Positions 1-7,000 of a DNA stretch of 8,601 nucleotides are shown here, one piece after another. Position 1 is the first letter of the stretch. Each line of letters opens with the position of its first letter. The translations under genes were made by a program, and so were the position numbers. This DNA comes from CAVTND01 sp963735955. Its GTDB lineage: Bacteria; Pseudomonadota; Gammaproteobacteria; Burkholderiales; Burkholderiaceae_F. The DNA lies in NCBI GenBank assembly GCA_963735955.1, contig CAVTND010000026.1:1-8601 (forward strand). The letters run 5' to 3'. The notes beneath the pieces were generated by a model. The model was not told the origin of the DNA. It saw only the letters and a program-made list of their open reading frames with translations, and searched no databases.

Positions 1-385
1 ACCCACCGTCCCAACCACGGCGCGTAGTACCGCGCCCGTGATACGTAAATCCCGTCTCCTCATCCCGCTCCTTGCCCGTATACCGATACCGCTTCGCGGC
101 GGCCTTGATGCTCTGATCCACCGCCTGATACGACGTGCTGCCGTACGGGGTGTACTCCTCGTAGGAAATGACGTTGGCCTGTCATCCAACTCAAGGCTGG
201 CCGAGCCAAGGTGATTGCCGAACTGATAGCGGATGAGTTGCGGCGGTGAACCATCGTTGCCTTGCGTTCTCGTCTCCACCAAGGCGATGCGCTGCTTGTC
301 GTCCATGATGTGCAGCGTCTCGCGTTCGAGCGCGATGCCATCGCCGTTGCCGTCGAACTCGCGGTAAATCTCGAAGCCGCCCAAG
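1..385 (-). other. Tc toxin segment: Rhs core end, cut by window edge
   Basis: From 382 to 181 the native frame reads GFEIYREFDGNGDGIALERE, TLHIMDDKQRIALVETRTQG and QFGNHLGSASLEL. From 178 to about 38 another frame reads ANVISYEEYTPYGSTSYQAV and RYRYTGKERDEETGF, and after a last one-base loss at 35-38 the gene leaves the window as ARYYAPWLGRW. This is the Rhs repeat-associated core signature that just precedes the variable C-terminal toxin domain. No stop codon is reached in the native frame. Confidence 0.88.
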
Positions 386-1258
386 ATAGATGCGCTCCGC
401 CTTGCGCGAGCCGTTCTGCCGCTCGGTGACCTTGCGCACGCGCTGCCCGCCGGCGTCGTAGACGTAGAAGGTCGTCTCCGGCACTTTGTCCGGCGGCGGC
501 GTCGCATTGACCGCCTGCCGCGAGGTCGCGCTCAACTGATCCTTGAAGTCCCATTGCATCAGCGTGAGGTGCGGCATGCTCGTCATGTTGCCGTGCGCAT
601 CGTAGGTGTAGGGCTCGGTCGTCGCGCCCACGGTCGTGCTGCTCAGGCGGTTGCTCTTCTTGGCAGCCTCGATCAGGCTCGCTTCGTTATAGGCGTAGGC
701 GCGCGTCCAGTTGCCATTGGCCGCCTGATGGATCAGCTTCTCGAAATTGCCGACGGCGTCATACAGATATTGCTCGGTGTAGTTGCGCATCGCCTGGCCG
801 TCGCCGGGTTGCGGCAGATTGACGCGGAACTCGTCGTTCCAGGTGGTTTGCGGCTGCGCGAGCTGACCGATGTGCTCGCGGCCCGTTGCGTTGATCAGCC
901 GGTAGATGGCGTCATAGGCATAGTCGCATTGCGGCGGCACCACCTGGCCGTTGAAGATAGATCGTCTGCTGTGCGTCGTCGCGGATGTGGGTGATGTTGC
1001 CGGCGGGATCGTAGGTGTAGAACAGGTCCTGGAATACCGCGCTGCCTGGGACGCCGGCACGTGCGGCTGGTCTTCAGATGGATCAGGCGGAAGGTCTTGC
1101 TCGTCATAGGCATACTCGGTCAGCGCGCCGTTGCCGTAGTCGATGCGGGTGCGCTGGCCCTTGGCGTCGTAGTCGATGTTGGTGACGGCATGCAGATTGG
1201 CCGACGGCGGGTCGAGCAAGGCGGTCGGTTCGGCGGTTTGCCCCAGCCAGACATCCAC
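191..1258 (-). CDS. Tc toxin fragment: TcC YD/Rhs repeats
   Basis: Native reading covers about 1305-1100 (NVIRPGYNEANLLERVDVWL, TNIDYDAKGQRTRIDYGNG) and about 955-386 (CDYAYDAIYRLINATGREH, YLYDAVGNFEKL, YTYDAHGNMTSMPHL, FYVYDAGGQRVRKV, KAERIYLG). In between, three net one-base gains (about 1096-1099, 1062-1072, 955-960) pass through the other two frames and return here; the middle part reads VFQDLFYTYDPAGNITHIRD. These YD-repeat strands form the Rhs cocoon. After 385 the frame moves again and the rest is a shadow. Confidence 0.85.
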   Translation of the reverse strand: MDVWLGQTAEPTALLDPPSANLHAVTNIDYDAKGQRTRIDYGNGALTEYAYDEQDLPPDPSEDQPHVPASQAARYSRTCSTPTIPPATSPTSATTHSRRSIFNGQVVPPQCDYAYDAIYRLINATGREHIGQLAQPQTTWNDEFRVNLPQPGDGQAMRNYTEQYLYDAVGNFEKLIHQAANGNWTRAYAYNEASLIEAAKKSNRLSSTTVGATTEPYTYDAHGNMTSMPHLTLMQWDFKDQLSATSRQAVNATPPPDKVPETTFYVYDAGGQRVRKVTERQNGSRKAERIYLGRLRDLPRVRRQRRWHRARTRDAAHHGRQAAHRLGGDENARQRWFTAATHPLSVRQSPWLGQP

Positions 1259-2805
1259 CCGTTCCAGCAGATTGGCCTCGTTGTAGCCGGGCCGGATGAC
1301 GTTGATTTTGCGTTCGGCTGGTTGCTGTGCGGCGCGACCATCTGGATCGGCCGATTGAGCGCGTCATAGCGGGTGCTGCTGGCGAAGATTTCTGTTTCCA
1401 GAACAGGCTGCGGATTCTGCGACCAATCCGGTGTGGTCTTGTAGTCCTGCACCAGTTGCCGCGTGCTGCGCAGCAGGTTGCCCTTGAAGTCATGCGCCTC
1501 GCTGGTCACGACGCCGGCAGTGTCGTAGTGCTTATAGGGCTTGCCGCGCAGATTGGCCTGCAGGACCTGAGCGGCAGTGAGGCCGCTACCGGCGGATTCG
1601 CCGTAGACGGTTTCCTCGAAGCGGATTTCGCGCGTCGGGTTCAGCACATCGGCGCCGATGACAAACGAGCGCAACGGACGGCGCAGCTCGTCGTATTCGG
1701 TGCGCAAGCTGTGGTCACGGCTATCCCAAGCGCGGATCGGCTTGCCGGCGACATCGTTCAGCATCCAGCGCTCGCCCGCCTCCATGCTGGATTGATGGAT
1801 GCGGTTGCCGAGCATGTCGTAGTCGTAGCGCATGACGACGCGGTTGTTGGCGTCTTTGACCTCGCGCTGATTGCCTTCGATGTCCAGCGTCACGCGGGTG
1901 GCATATTTCTGTACCGCGCCGTTGGCATCCTTGCCGTTGTCGGCGACCGTCAGCATGGGCCGACCCAGCGTGTCGAAGTAGGCCACGGTGGGCGTTGCGG
2001 CGTGGGCGGCTGCTTTGTCGGCTGCGGCCTTTTCGTCTGGCCCCTTCTGCCCGTTGCGTCGCTGGTCGTACCAGGTGGGCAGGTAGTCAGCGGCGGGGAG
2101 AAGCTGAAAGAACTCGCCGACATCGGGATCGGTCTTGGGGTCGGACAGCGTCACCGTGTCGTTCACGTCCCAGGTTTCTTGCCGCCAGGGATCGAAGACG
2201 ACTTTCTCGTAGGTGTGGTTCGGATGCAGTGTGGCCACCACCCGTTCCACCGGGTCGTAGAACAGGATCGGCGTCACGCCGGTATCGGTCATCTCCGGTT
2301 CCGCTTCGTACAGGTGCGTGCTGCTGAAGAAGGGCTCGTATTGTTTGACCGGCTTGCCTTTGTTGTTGTAGACCGTGCGGCCCTTGCCGACCCAGCGGGG
2401 GTTCGCGGTGCCCAACACGGGCACGCCGTTGTTGAGCGTCAATGCGCCGGGGCTGACATCGCCGCTCGGCAGAAGTACGTTCGCCGCACGGATCGGTGCA
2501 TCACCCGGCTCGGCTTGAATCTTCGATTGCAGTTCCCGACCGAAGCCGTCGGAATACGCGAAGCTGACCTGAATCTGCAAGTCCTTGCGGCGGCAGCGCA
2601 TCGCTGACATGGGTTTCGCGCACCAGCGTGGCGGCGAAGGGCGGTTCGCCGCAGCGGCGGAAGCGATCGAGGTCGTAGACAAAGCGGCTGGTGGCGCTCT
2701 TGAGCAGCGATGCCTTGAGGTCAGCGGGACGCGCGACAAAGCCCTGTAGTTGGGCCAGGGTCGGGTCGGCATCGAAGTCGCCGAAATCGTCGAGCGAATC
2801 GCCAA
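1120..2805 (-). CDS. Tc toxin fragment: TcB end fused to TcC Rhs/YD repeats
   Basis: This is the longest uninterrupted native stretch, 2577-1310. It starts with TcB sequence (QVSFAYSDGFGRELQSKIQ, ILFYDPVERVVATLHPNHTY, FDPWRQETWDVNDT) and passes through a Lys/Ala-rich linker (GQKGPDEKAAADKAAAHAAT). It then enters TcC sequence (VAYFDTLGRPMLTVADNG, LDIEGNQREVKDANNRVVMR). YD repeats follow: YDYDMLGNRIHQ, TEYDELRRPLRS, TRYDALNRPIQM. The B-to-C transition lies in one unbroken frame, so the fusion is not an artefact of frame repair. Sequence before 2577 and after about 1310 in this segment is out of frame; the ATG at 2805 is not native. Confidence 0.87.
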   Translation of the reverse strand: MAIRSTISATSMPTRPWPNYRALSRVPLTSRHRCSRAPPAALSTTSIASAAAANRPSPPRWCAKPMSAMRCRRKDLQIQVSFAYSDGFGRELQSKIQAEPGDAPIRAANVLLPSGDVSPGALTLNNGVPVLGTANPRWVGKGRTVYNNKGKPVKQYEPFFSSTHLYEAEPEMTDTGVTPILFYDPVERVVATLHPNHTYEKVVFDPWRQETWDVNDTVTLSDPKTDPDVGEFFQLLPAADYLPTWYDQRRNGQKGPDEKAAADKAAAHAATPTVAYFDTLGRPMLTVADNGKDANGAVQKYATRVTLDIEGNQREVKDANNRVVMRYDYDMLGNRIHQSSMEAGERWMLNDVAGKPIRAWDSRDHSLRTEYDELRRPLRSFVIGADVLNPTREIRFEETVYGESAGSGLTAAQVLQANLRGKPYKHYDTAGVVTSEAHDFKGNLLRSTRQLVQDYKTTPDWSQNPQPVLETEIFASSTRYDALNRPIQMVAPHSNQPNAKSTSSGPATTRPICWNGWMSGWGKPPNRPPCSTRRRPICMPSPTSTTTPRASAPASTTATAR

Positions 2806-2962
2806 GCGTCTCGCTGCTTTTCCCGCGAACCGCCGTGGCGACCGCCAGGCCGAACGCGTCGAAGGCCGCGAAAGAGCGATTGCCGTTGGGGTCGGTCAGT
2901 TGCTTGGCTTGCAGGACACGATAGTCATGCAGTGCCTCGACGGTGTTGCCGAGTGCGTCGCG
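2578..2962 (-). other. Tc toxin segment in a frame without its own start
   Basis: The native frame between 2962 and 2582 has no useful start codon, so it is easily missed. It reads RDALGNTVEALHDYRVLQAK, LTDPNGNRSFAAFDAFGLAV, then DLDRFRRCGEPPFAATLVRE and THVSDALPPQGL. All of these are well-known TcB motifs. It leads directly into QIQVSFAYSDGFGRE of the next segment after a net one-base gain at 2578-2581. Confidence 0.83.
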
Positions 2963-3411
2963 CGTTCTGGCGGGAAGAGGTCGTTCGCATAGTCCACGAA
3001 GCTGCTGTGCGCAAACGGATCGCGGAAGCGCCGCGGCAGGAAGAAGTGGCCGGTGGCTTCCACCAGCTCATCTGCGGCGGTGGCAGTCTCGGTCGGATGG
3101 AAGAACACGCGCCCGGAAGGAATCCACCAGCGGCCATCGCCATCGAGATCGACATAGCCGCCGCGGTCGGACGCAAGGCTGGTGTCCGCCAGAAGCACCG
3201 CGCCGGGATTGGGCAGCAGATTTTCCGTCGCCTGGCCAGCGTGCGGCCGCTGGTACACGGCGCTCAATAGCCCCGGCGTGAAGGCCAGCTTGTAGCTCTC
3301 GCCCGGCAACGCCAGCGCCTGCAGCGTCCGCAAGCGGGAGCAACTGGCTGAGATTGTTGCTGCGGTAGCGGGTTCGCAGGTCTTCGATGGGACGCCGGTA
3401 GACACCGGCAC
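2896..3411 (-). CDS. Tc toxin fragment: TcB C-terminal half
   Basis: The native reading in this segment runs from about 3330 to 2965: LPGESYKLAFTPGLLSAVY, YVDLDGDGRWWIPSGRVFF, and ATGHFFLPRRFRDPF. This is the TcB stretch that follows the middle domain. Just upstream (about 3412-3335), a different frame supplies YRRPIEDLRTRYRSNNLSQL, joined by a net one-base gain at 3331-3334. The C-terminal 20 or so residues after about 2965 are out of frame. Confidence 0.8.
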   Translation of the reverse strand: MPVSTGVPSKTCEPATAATISASCSRLRTLQALALPGESYKLAFTPGLLSAVYQRPHAGQATENLLPNPGAVLLADTSLASDRGGYVDLDGDGRWWIPSGRVFFHPTETATAADELVEATGHFFLPRRFRDPFAHSSFVDYANDLFPPERATHSATPSRHCMTIVSCKPSN

Positions 3412-4343
3412 CCGTGCGCACGGGTCGCGTTGATATCCTCGTAGGGAAGATCGTGTGCGCCATCACCCGCCTGAGCGACGAGGGCAACCAGTTCATCGAA
3501 CCGGAACAGGTTGGTGATGTCGGGTTGCTGTGCGGTCGGACGCAGCTTGAGCAGCTCGTACGTCTGAGCCTCGGCCGGCAGCGGCGTGCGATAGGCGTCG
3601 ACGGCAAGGACCGCGTTGGTGAAGCTGGCTTCGGTGAGCGTCACGAACAGCTGCTTCTGCTTCTTGCGGTCGGCATCGGTCAGCACCGGATCGAGATCGT
3701 CGAAGCGGCGGCCGTAGGCAATCGCCACGGACTGGCGCACGTTGCCGTAGTCGTCCACGTCCAGCGTCATGCTGTGCGTGACACGGGGATCGGCCAGCCA
3801 TTGCGTGCCGGATTCTGAGCAGCGGTTACGGCATCGACGATCTGCCCGTTCAGGACGGGAAACAGCTTGCGCTCGTAGTGGAAGTCGATGGTCTCGCGCG
3901 CGTGGGTGAAGAAGACGGAATGGCGATTCGCGCCGCGCGGCTGCACGGGCTGGATGGTGTAGTTGCGCTCGGAGACGGAATACGGCCGGTCGGACGTCCG
4001 TCCTTGTCGTCGAGCGCGTAGATTTCCTGCCGCAGGATCGCGCCCTTGAGCGAGCGGATGGCTTCGCGCGTTTCTTCGATGGCGAGGTCGACGGAAGCAC
4101 GGTGTCGTCGAGCAGCATTGCCTCGCGCTGAGTCAGGCTCAGCTCGCTGCCGGGCTGGCCGGGATCGCCTTCGCGGTAATACTCGTCTTCGAGGTGGCGC
4201 GAGATGCGTGCGCCGGCAAAGTAGGCGCCGGTGTGAAACCAGGTCTTGGTGAGCGTGGGCGGCACATGGAAGGCCGCATCGAGATTGGTGGCTGGCGCGT
4301 CCGCCGCGATGGGCTGAGGACGCCAAACTCCTCGGTATCCCAC
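3264..4343 (-). CDS. Tc toxin fragment: TcdB middle/C-terminal domain
   Basis: This segment is native in two stretches and out of frame between them. From about 4316 to 4094 it reads NLDAAFHVPPTLTKTWFHTG and SLTQREAMLLDDTVLP. From about 3815 to 3415 it reads DPRVTHSMTLDVDDYGNV and DITNLFRFDELVALV, typical of the TcdB middle/C domain. Three one-base losses in between (about 4088-4097, 3994-3999 and 3814-3818) bring the reading back to the starting frame. The missing middle reads AIEETREAIRSLKGAILRQE, then RPYSVSERNYTIQPVQPRG and HARETIDFHYERKLFPVL in the other two frames. All are family-typical. Confidence 0.82.
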   Translation of the reverse strand: MGYRGVWRPQPIAADAPATNLDAAFHVPPTLTKTWFHTGAYFAGARISRHLEDEYYREGDPGQPGSELSLTQREAMLLDDTVLPSTSPSKKRAKPSARSRARSCGRKSTRSTTRTDVRPAVFRLRAQLHHPARAAARRESPFRLLHPRARDHRLPLRAQAVSRPERADRRCRNRCSESGTQWLADPRVTHSMTLDVDDYGNVRQSVAIAYGRRFDDLDPVLTDADRKKQKQLFVTLTEASFTNAVLAVDAYRTPLPAEAQTYELLKLRPTAQQPDITNLFRFDELVALVAQAGDGAHDLPYEDINATRAHGCRCLPASHRRPANPLPQQQSQPVAPACGRCRRWRCRARATSWPSRRGY

Positions 4344-4661
4344 TGGTCGACGCGCCCGAAGCCGCGAAACTCACGCTCGATGCCGTCGAAGTAGCCGTGG
4401 TGATAGGCATGAGCGCGTGACGAAACGGTTGCCGCTGATGAGATCGCGGGTCTCGACCCGCGTGACGACGTGCACCGGGAATGGCAGACGCGTGACCCAG
4501 GGCGTTCCGGCCGCCTTGTCGGCAAGGTAGAACTGCGTGGAGGATGCGTATTCGACGCGGGTTTCGGCGCCAAGGTTGTTGCGCACCGTCGTGAGCAGAT
4601 GCGGCTTGATGCCGCCCATCAGATCCAGATAGCGCAAGGGCCGACGCGCGTCGCCCGGCAA
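4316..4661 (-). other. Tc toxin segment: TcdB middle region, two short frames
   Basis: One frame (about 4661-4412) reads PGDARRPLRYLDLMGGIKPH and TRVEYASSTQFYLADK, ending in ISGNRFVTR. The next (about 4411-4320) continues with AYHHGYFDGIEREFRGFGRV and DQWDTEEFG. The motif YHHGYFDGxEREFRGFG is one of the most conserved in TcB/SpvB-type toxins. The joins at about 4409-4414 and 4316-4323 are a net one-base gain and a net one-base loss respectively. Confidence 0.83.
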
Positions 4662-5110
4662 GCGGAGACGACCACAGCAGACAGGCGGTGCCTCGTCCGA
4701 GAAAATCGACCACGGAGACCGAGGTGAGATTGTCGGTGCGCGGCACCCGGCTCAGCAGCCGCGCCTCGGACAGACTGTTGCCGTGCTGGTTGAGATAGAC
4801 GCGAACGCCGTCGCGACCGAGATAGACGATGTCGGTCGGACCGGAGCCGTCGGTATCGGTGAGATGGATGCGGCGCTGGTCGAAGGAGTCGGCATCGTCG
4901 AACCACGGCACGTTGTCCATGGTGACCTTCGCACCGAAGCGGCCATAGCCGAGGTTGGGCCAGTAGCAGACGTCGCTCACTCGTAATCCGCACCAGATCG
5001 GACAGACCATCGCCGGACATGTCGGCGAGGTAGATGGACTGCGTGCCATCGGCGAAGACCAGGCGCGGTCCGTCTTCCTCGTCGACCGCGAGCGGGACAT
5101 GGATGCGCTG
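4660..5110 (-). other. Tc toxin segment: later propeller repeats (two frames)
   Basis: The propeller continues here across two frames. From about 5110 to 4985 one frame gives RLVFADGTQSIYLADMSGDG (calcium-loop motif at 5006-5023). From about 4980 to 4660 a second gives DVCYWPNLGYGRFGAKVTMD, DTDGSG (4840-4857) and GRGTACLLWSSPL. Order and spacing match TcB proteins, in which these blades precede the PGDARRPLRYLDLMGG stretch. Frame changes fall at about 5098-5115, 4976-4986 and 4659-4662. Confidence 0.82.
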
Positions 5111-5573
5111 GCCCGAATCCGTCCTCCGCTTTGGATTCGTACCAGGTGGAGAACACCTGGTCATCGGTGACGAGGATGTCGGCATGACCGTCACCGGTCA
5201 GGTCGACGAAGCGCAGGTTGGGGTCTTGCCAGTCGATGTTCGGCAGACCGCTGAAGGTGCGAAAGCGATCCCAGCCGGCATCCTCAGTGCGCGCAAAGAA
5301 TCCTGGCGTCGGCGATGCGAATTCGACCAGATCGAGATTGCCGTCGCCCGCGAGGTCGAGGAGTTGCTGCCGTCCGCGGTTCAGTGCCGCCAGCGAGGGA
5401 CGGGGCGACACGCATTCGATCGGACCGAACTGGCCCTCGCCGAGGTTCGGCTTGTAAAACCAGGCATCGGCCTGTTCGCTGAGCACACCGGAGATGCCCT
5501 CGCCGTCAAGGTCGACCCAGCGATAGCTGCTGCCGTCGATGCCGGCCGGAAGGTTCTGCAGACTCGGCTGCAT
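4977..5573 (-). CDS. Tc toxin fragment: first FG-GAP/VCBS-like propeller repeats
   Basis: This holds three evenly spaced calcium-loop-like motifs of the VCBS/FG-GAP type: DLDGEG (5496-5513), DLAGDG (5340-5357) and DLTGDG (5187-5204), about 51 residues apart. Such repeats build blades of the TcB beta-propeller, the gate that contacts TcA. The conserved lead-in SLQNLPAGIDGSSYRWVDL identifies the TcdB middle/N-terminal domain. The native frame runs from about 5564 to about 5110 and ends in STWYESKAEDGFG. After that the native frame moves by one base and the rest of this segment is a shadow. Confidence 0.83.
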   Translation of the reverse strand: MQPSLQNLPAGIDGSSYRWVDLDGEGISGVLSEQADAWFYKPNLGEGQFGPIECVSPRPSLAALNRGRQQLLDLAGDGNLDLVEFASPTPGFFARTEDAGWDRFRTFSGLPNIDWQDPNLRFVDLTGDGHADILVTDDQVFSTWYESKAEDGFGPAHPCPARGRRGRRTAPGLRRWHAVHLPRRHVRRWSVRSGADYE

Positions 5574-5847
5574 CGACTTCCTGCAGCGGGAGCTGGTCGT
5601 AGGTCAGGTCGTCGAGCGGGCTGACCGAATAGCCGAACTCAAGCGGCGGCAATGAACGCTTGAGGTAGCGCGGCGAAGGTGACGCGATCCGCTTGAAGCC
5701 TGACTGAAGAACCTGCGAAATGAAGGAACCGTTGGGCTTCTCCTGATAGGCGAACTCGGTGGAGCGTACCAGGTAGTCGTCGACACCCAACTCGTCTGGA
5801 AAGTGATGGAACATCAGCACGCGCCGGCACAGGCGGTAGCTGCGCAC
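5506..5847 (-). CDS. Tc toxin fragment: SpvB-to-propeller linker region
   Basis: This lies in the same frame as the preceding fragment, downstream of its apparent stop. The real coding begins before the first ATG, near 5895, with WPARLDPFSTYRSCFEVR and runs through YRLCRRVLMFHHFPDELG to LTYDQLPLQEVDA. These match the conserved TcB stretch between the SpvB domain and the propeller. The frame changes at about 5562-5572, so the C-terminal part after EVDAA is not native. It has no independent start signal and should be read only as part of the large gene. Confidence 0.8.
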   Translation of the reverse strand: MRSYRLCRRVLMFHHFPDELGVDDYLVRSTEFAYQEKPNGSFISQVLQSGFKRIASPSPRYLKRSLPPLEFGYSVSPLDDLTYDQLPLQEVDAAESAEPSGRHRRQQLSLGRP

Positions 5848-5916
5848 CTCGAAGCAGGACCGGTAGGTCGAGAACGGATCGAGGCGCGCCGGCCACGTGC
5901 CGCCGGTCGGGTGGCT

Positions 5917-6243
5917 TCAGCGGTAGCCGTCGCGAAAATCCGGCCATCCGCATCCGGCGGGCATTTCCTGATAGTGGCCCTCGCCGTAGTCGAACACGAC
6001 CTCGAACATCCAGCCCGCGCTGCTGAAATCCGGCGCGGGCACATGGGTCTGACGGAAGCTGGGCTGGGTCGGGTCGATGAGCAGCGGCTGTCTATTGCCG
6101 TAGCGGATGGTTTTCAGATAGCGGTTTGCCGAGCGCACGCGATTGCGCTCGTTGACCTGGGAGAGATCGACGTTGTCGTCGTTCTCGGCGACGTACTCAT
6201 AGACGATCGCGTTGCCCTTGTCGTCGTAGCTCTGGCAGATCAA
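5917..6243 (-). CDS. Tc toxin fragment: end of SpvB domain
   Basis: This continues directly from the SpvB segment after the frame change near 6260; the real join reads HIFSWLICQSYDDKGNA. It carries the conserved stretches YDDKGNAIVYEY, NRYLKTIRYGNR and GWMFEVVFDYGE, typical of SpvB/TcaC proteins. The last 15 or so residues are out of frame. Between about 5960 and 5897 a second frame gives DADGRIFATATAEATRP, which fits the family better. The TGA that ends this segment is therefore an effect of two flanking shifts, not a native stop. Confidence 0.8.
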   Translation of the reverse strand: MICQSYDDKGNAIVYEYVAENDDNVDLSQVNERNRVRSANRYLKTIRYGNRQPLLIDPTQPSFRQTHVPAPDFSSAGWMFEVVFDYGEGHYQEMPAGCGWPDFRDGYR

Positions 6244-6988
6244 CCAGCTGAAGATGTGGCTTGGCGTCGGCCGGATCGGCGATGCGCGATTCGGACGTGC
6301 TGCCGTAGACCGTGAGGACGTTGTCCTTCGAGATCGAGCGCCAGTGGGTATCGCCGTCGCTGAGGCGCGTCCAGCGCTCGATGCGCGCGAACAGTCCCTC
6401 GATGCGGGGCCGGTAGCGCTTGACCGAGTAGCCGTTGCGGGGCTCCTCGTCGCGAATCAGATGGCCTTGTTGATCGCGAGCCCAGGTTCCGTCGGGGTTC
6501 TTCTTGAAGACCGGCACCAGGTCCTCGGCGCCGGAGAGGATGAAGACGTCGGACTCCTCGGCGTCACGGTACTGCGGCAGGCCTTTGTCCGTCTTGCGCG
6601 TGATGGCAGGCAGCGACAGGCTCCAGCCGATGCCGAACGGACCGTTGCCGGAACCCGAGTCGTAGGAGAGGGCAAGCTGAGGGCCGAATCCGGAGCGGCC
6701 GGGCGAAGTCGCGATCGGTACGGTCATCGAGCCGGTGCCGGTCACCGGATTGGCGGCGAACTTCTCGCCGATGCCGCGAATCGCACCGCCGCCCTTGGGC
6801 AGCGTCAGATTCGGCAGCTGCAGACGGCTGCGCACCCGGCGCATCCTTTCGATCGGATGCTGCCTTCGGCGCCTGGTCGCTCGCTTCGCTGGCGGCATGG
6901 CTGTCCTGGATCGGCTACGGGCGCGGACTGGCCGCTCTCGTGTGGATCCCGAGCGCGCCAGTATCAGGAACAGCGACGCATGAGTCAT
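6197..6988 (-). CDS. Tc toxin fragment: SpvB N-terminal domain
   Basis: This open segment of 263 codons carries the SpvB N-terminal domain (Pfam SpvB family), which starts the TcB shell. Family hallmarks are LPKGGGAIRGIGEKF, NPVTGTGSM, LSYDSGSGNGPFGIGWSLSLP and DVFILSGAEDLVPV. The true coding frame occupies about 6823-6260. Before 6824 this frame reads as an arginine-rich shadow, while another frame gives a typical hydrophilic Ala/Ser/Asp linker (SEASDQAPKAASDRKDAPGA). After about 6260 the true frame moves by one base, so the last 20 or so residues here are out of frame. The ATG at 6988 is therefore probably not the native start. Confidence 0.85.
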   Translation of the reverse strand: MTHASLFLILARSGSTRERPVRARSRSRTAMPPAKRATRRRRQHPIERMRRVRSRLQLPNLTLPKGGGAIRGIGEKFAANPVTGTGSMTVPIATSPGRSGFGPQLALSYDSGSGNGPFGIGWSLSLPAITRKTDKGLPQYRDAEESDVFILSGAEDLVPVFKKNPDGTWARDQQGHLIRDEEPRNGYSVKRYRPRIEGLFARIERWTRLSDGDTHWRSISKDNVLTVYGSTSESRIADPADAKPHLQLVDLPELRRQGQRDRL

Positions 6989-7000
6989 GAAGTTTCGTCA
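6984..7000 (-). repeat. 17-base inverted repeat copy 2 at the Tc gene 5' end
   Basis: TGACGAAACTTCATGAC on the minus strand matches the copy at 7985-8001 in 16 of 17 bases. It points into the Tc gene just as the other copy points toward the SnoaL-like gene. It overlaps the proposed Tc start (ATG at 7001). It is therefore either coding sequence that matches by chance, or a regulatory site showing that the true start lies elsewhere. Confidence 0.45.

Noticed and set aside
1327..2607. Long open frame on the plus strand (426 codons)
   Set aside because: It is antisense to the cleanest native stretch of the Tc gene, shows no domain motif, and is a common shadow in high-GC coding DNA.
4800..5520. 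Regularly spaced DxxGxG motifs considered as RTX or EF-hand calcium repeats
   Set aside because: Their spacing of about 51-60 residues and TcB context fit FG-GAP/VCBS propeller blades, not nonapeptide RTX repeats or paired EF-hands.
4976..6258. The idea that several shifts are collapses of two-base tandem repeats (for example GCGC to GC)
   Set aside because: Adding a copy of any neighbouring dinucleotide always restores the frame, so the fit is not evidence; at most of these sites a single extra base gives better spacing with family motifs.
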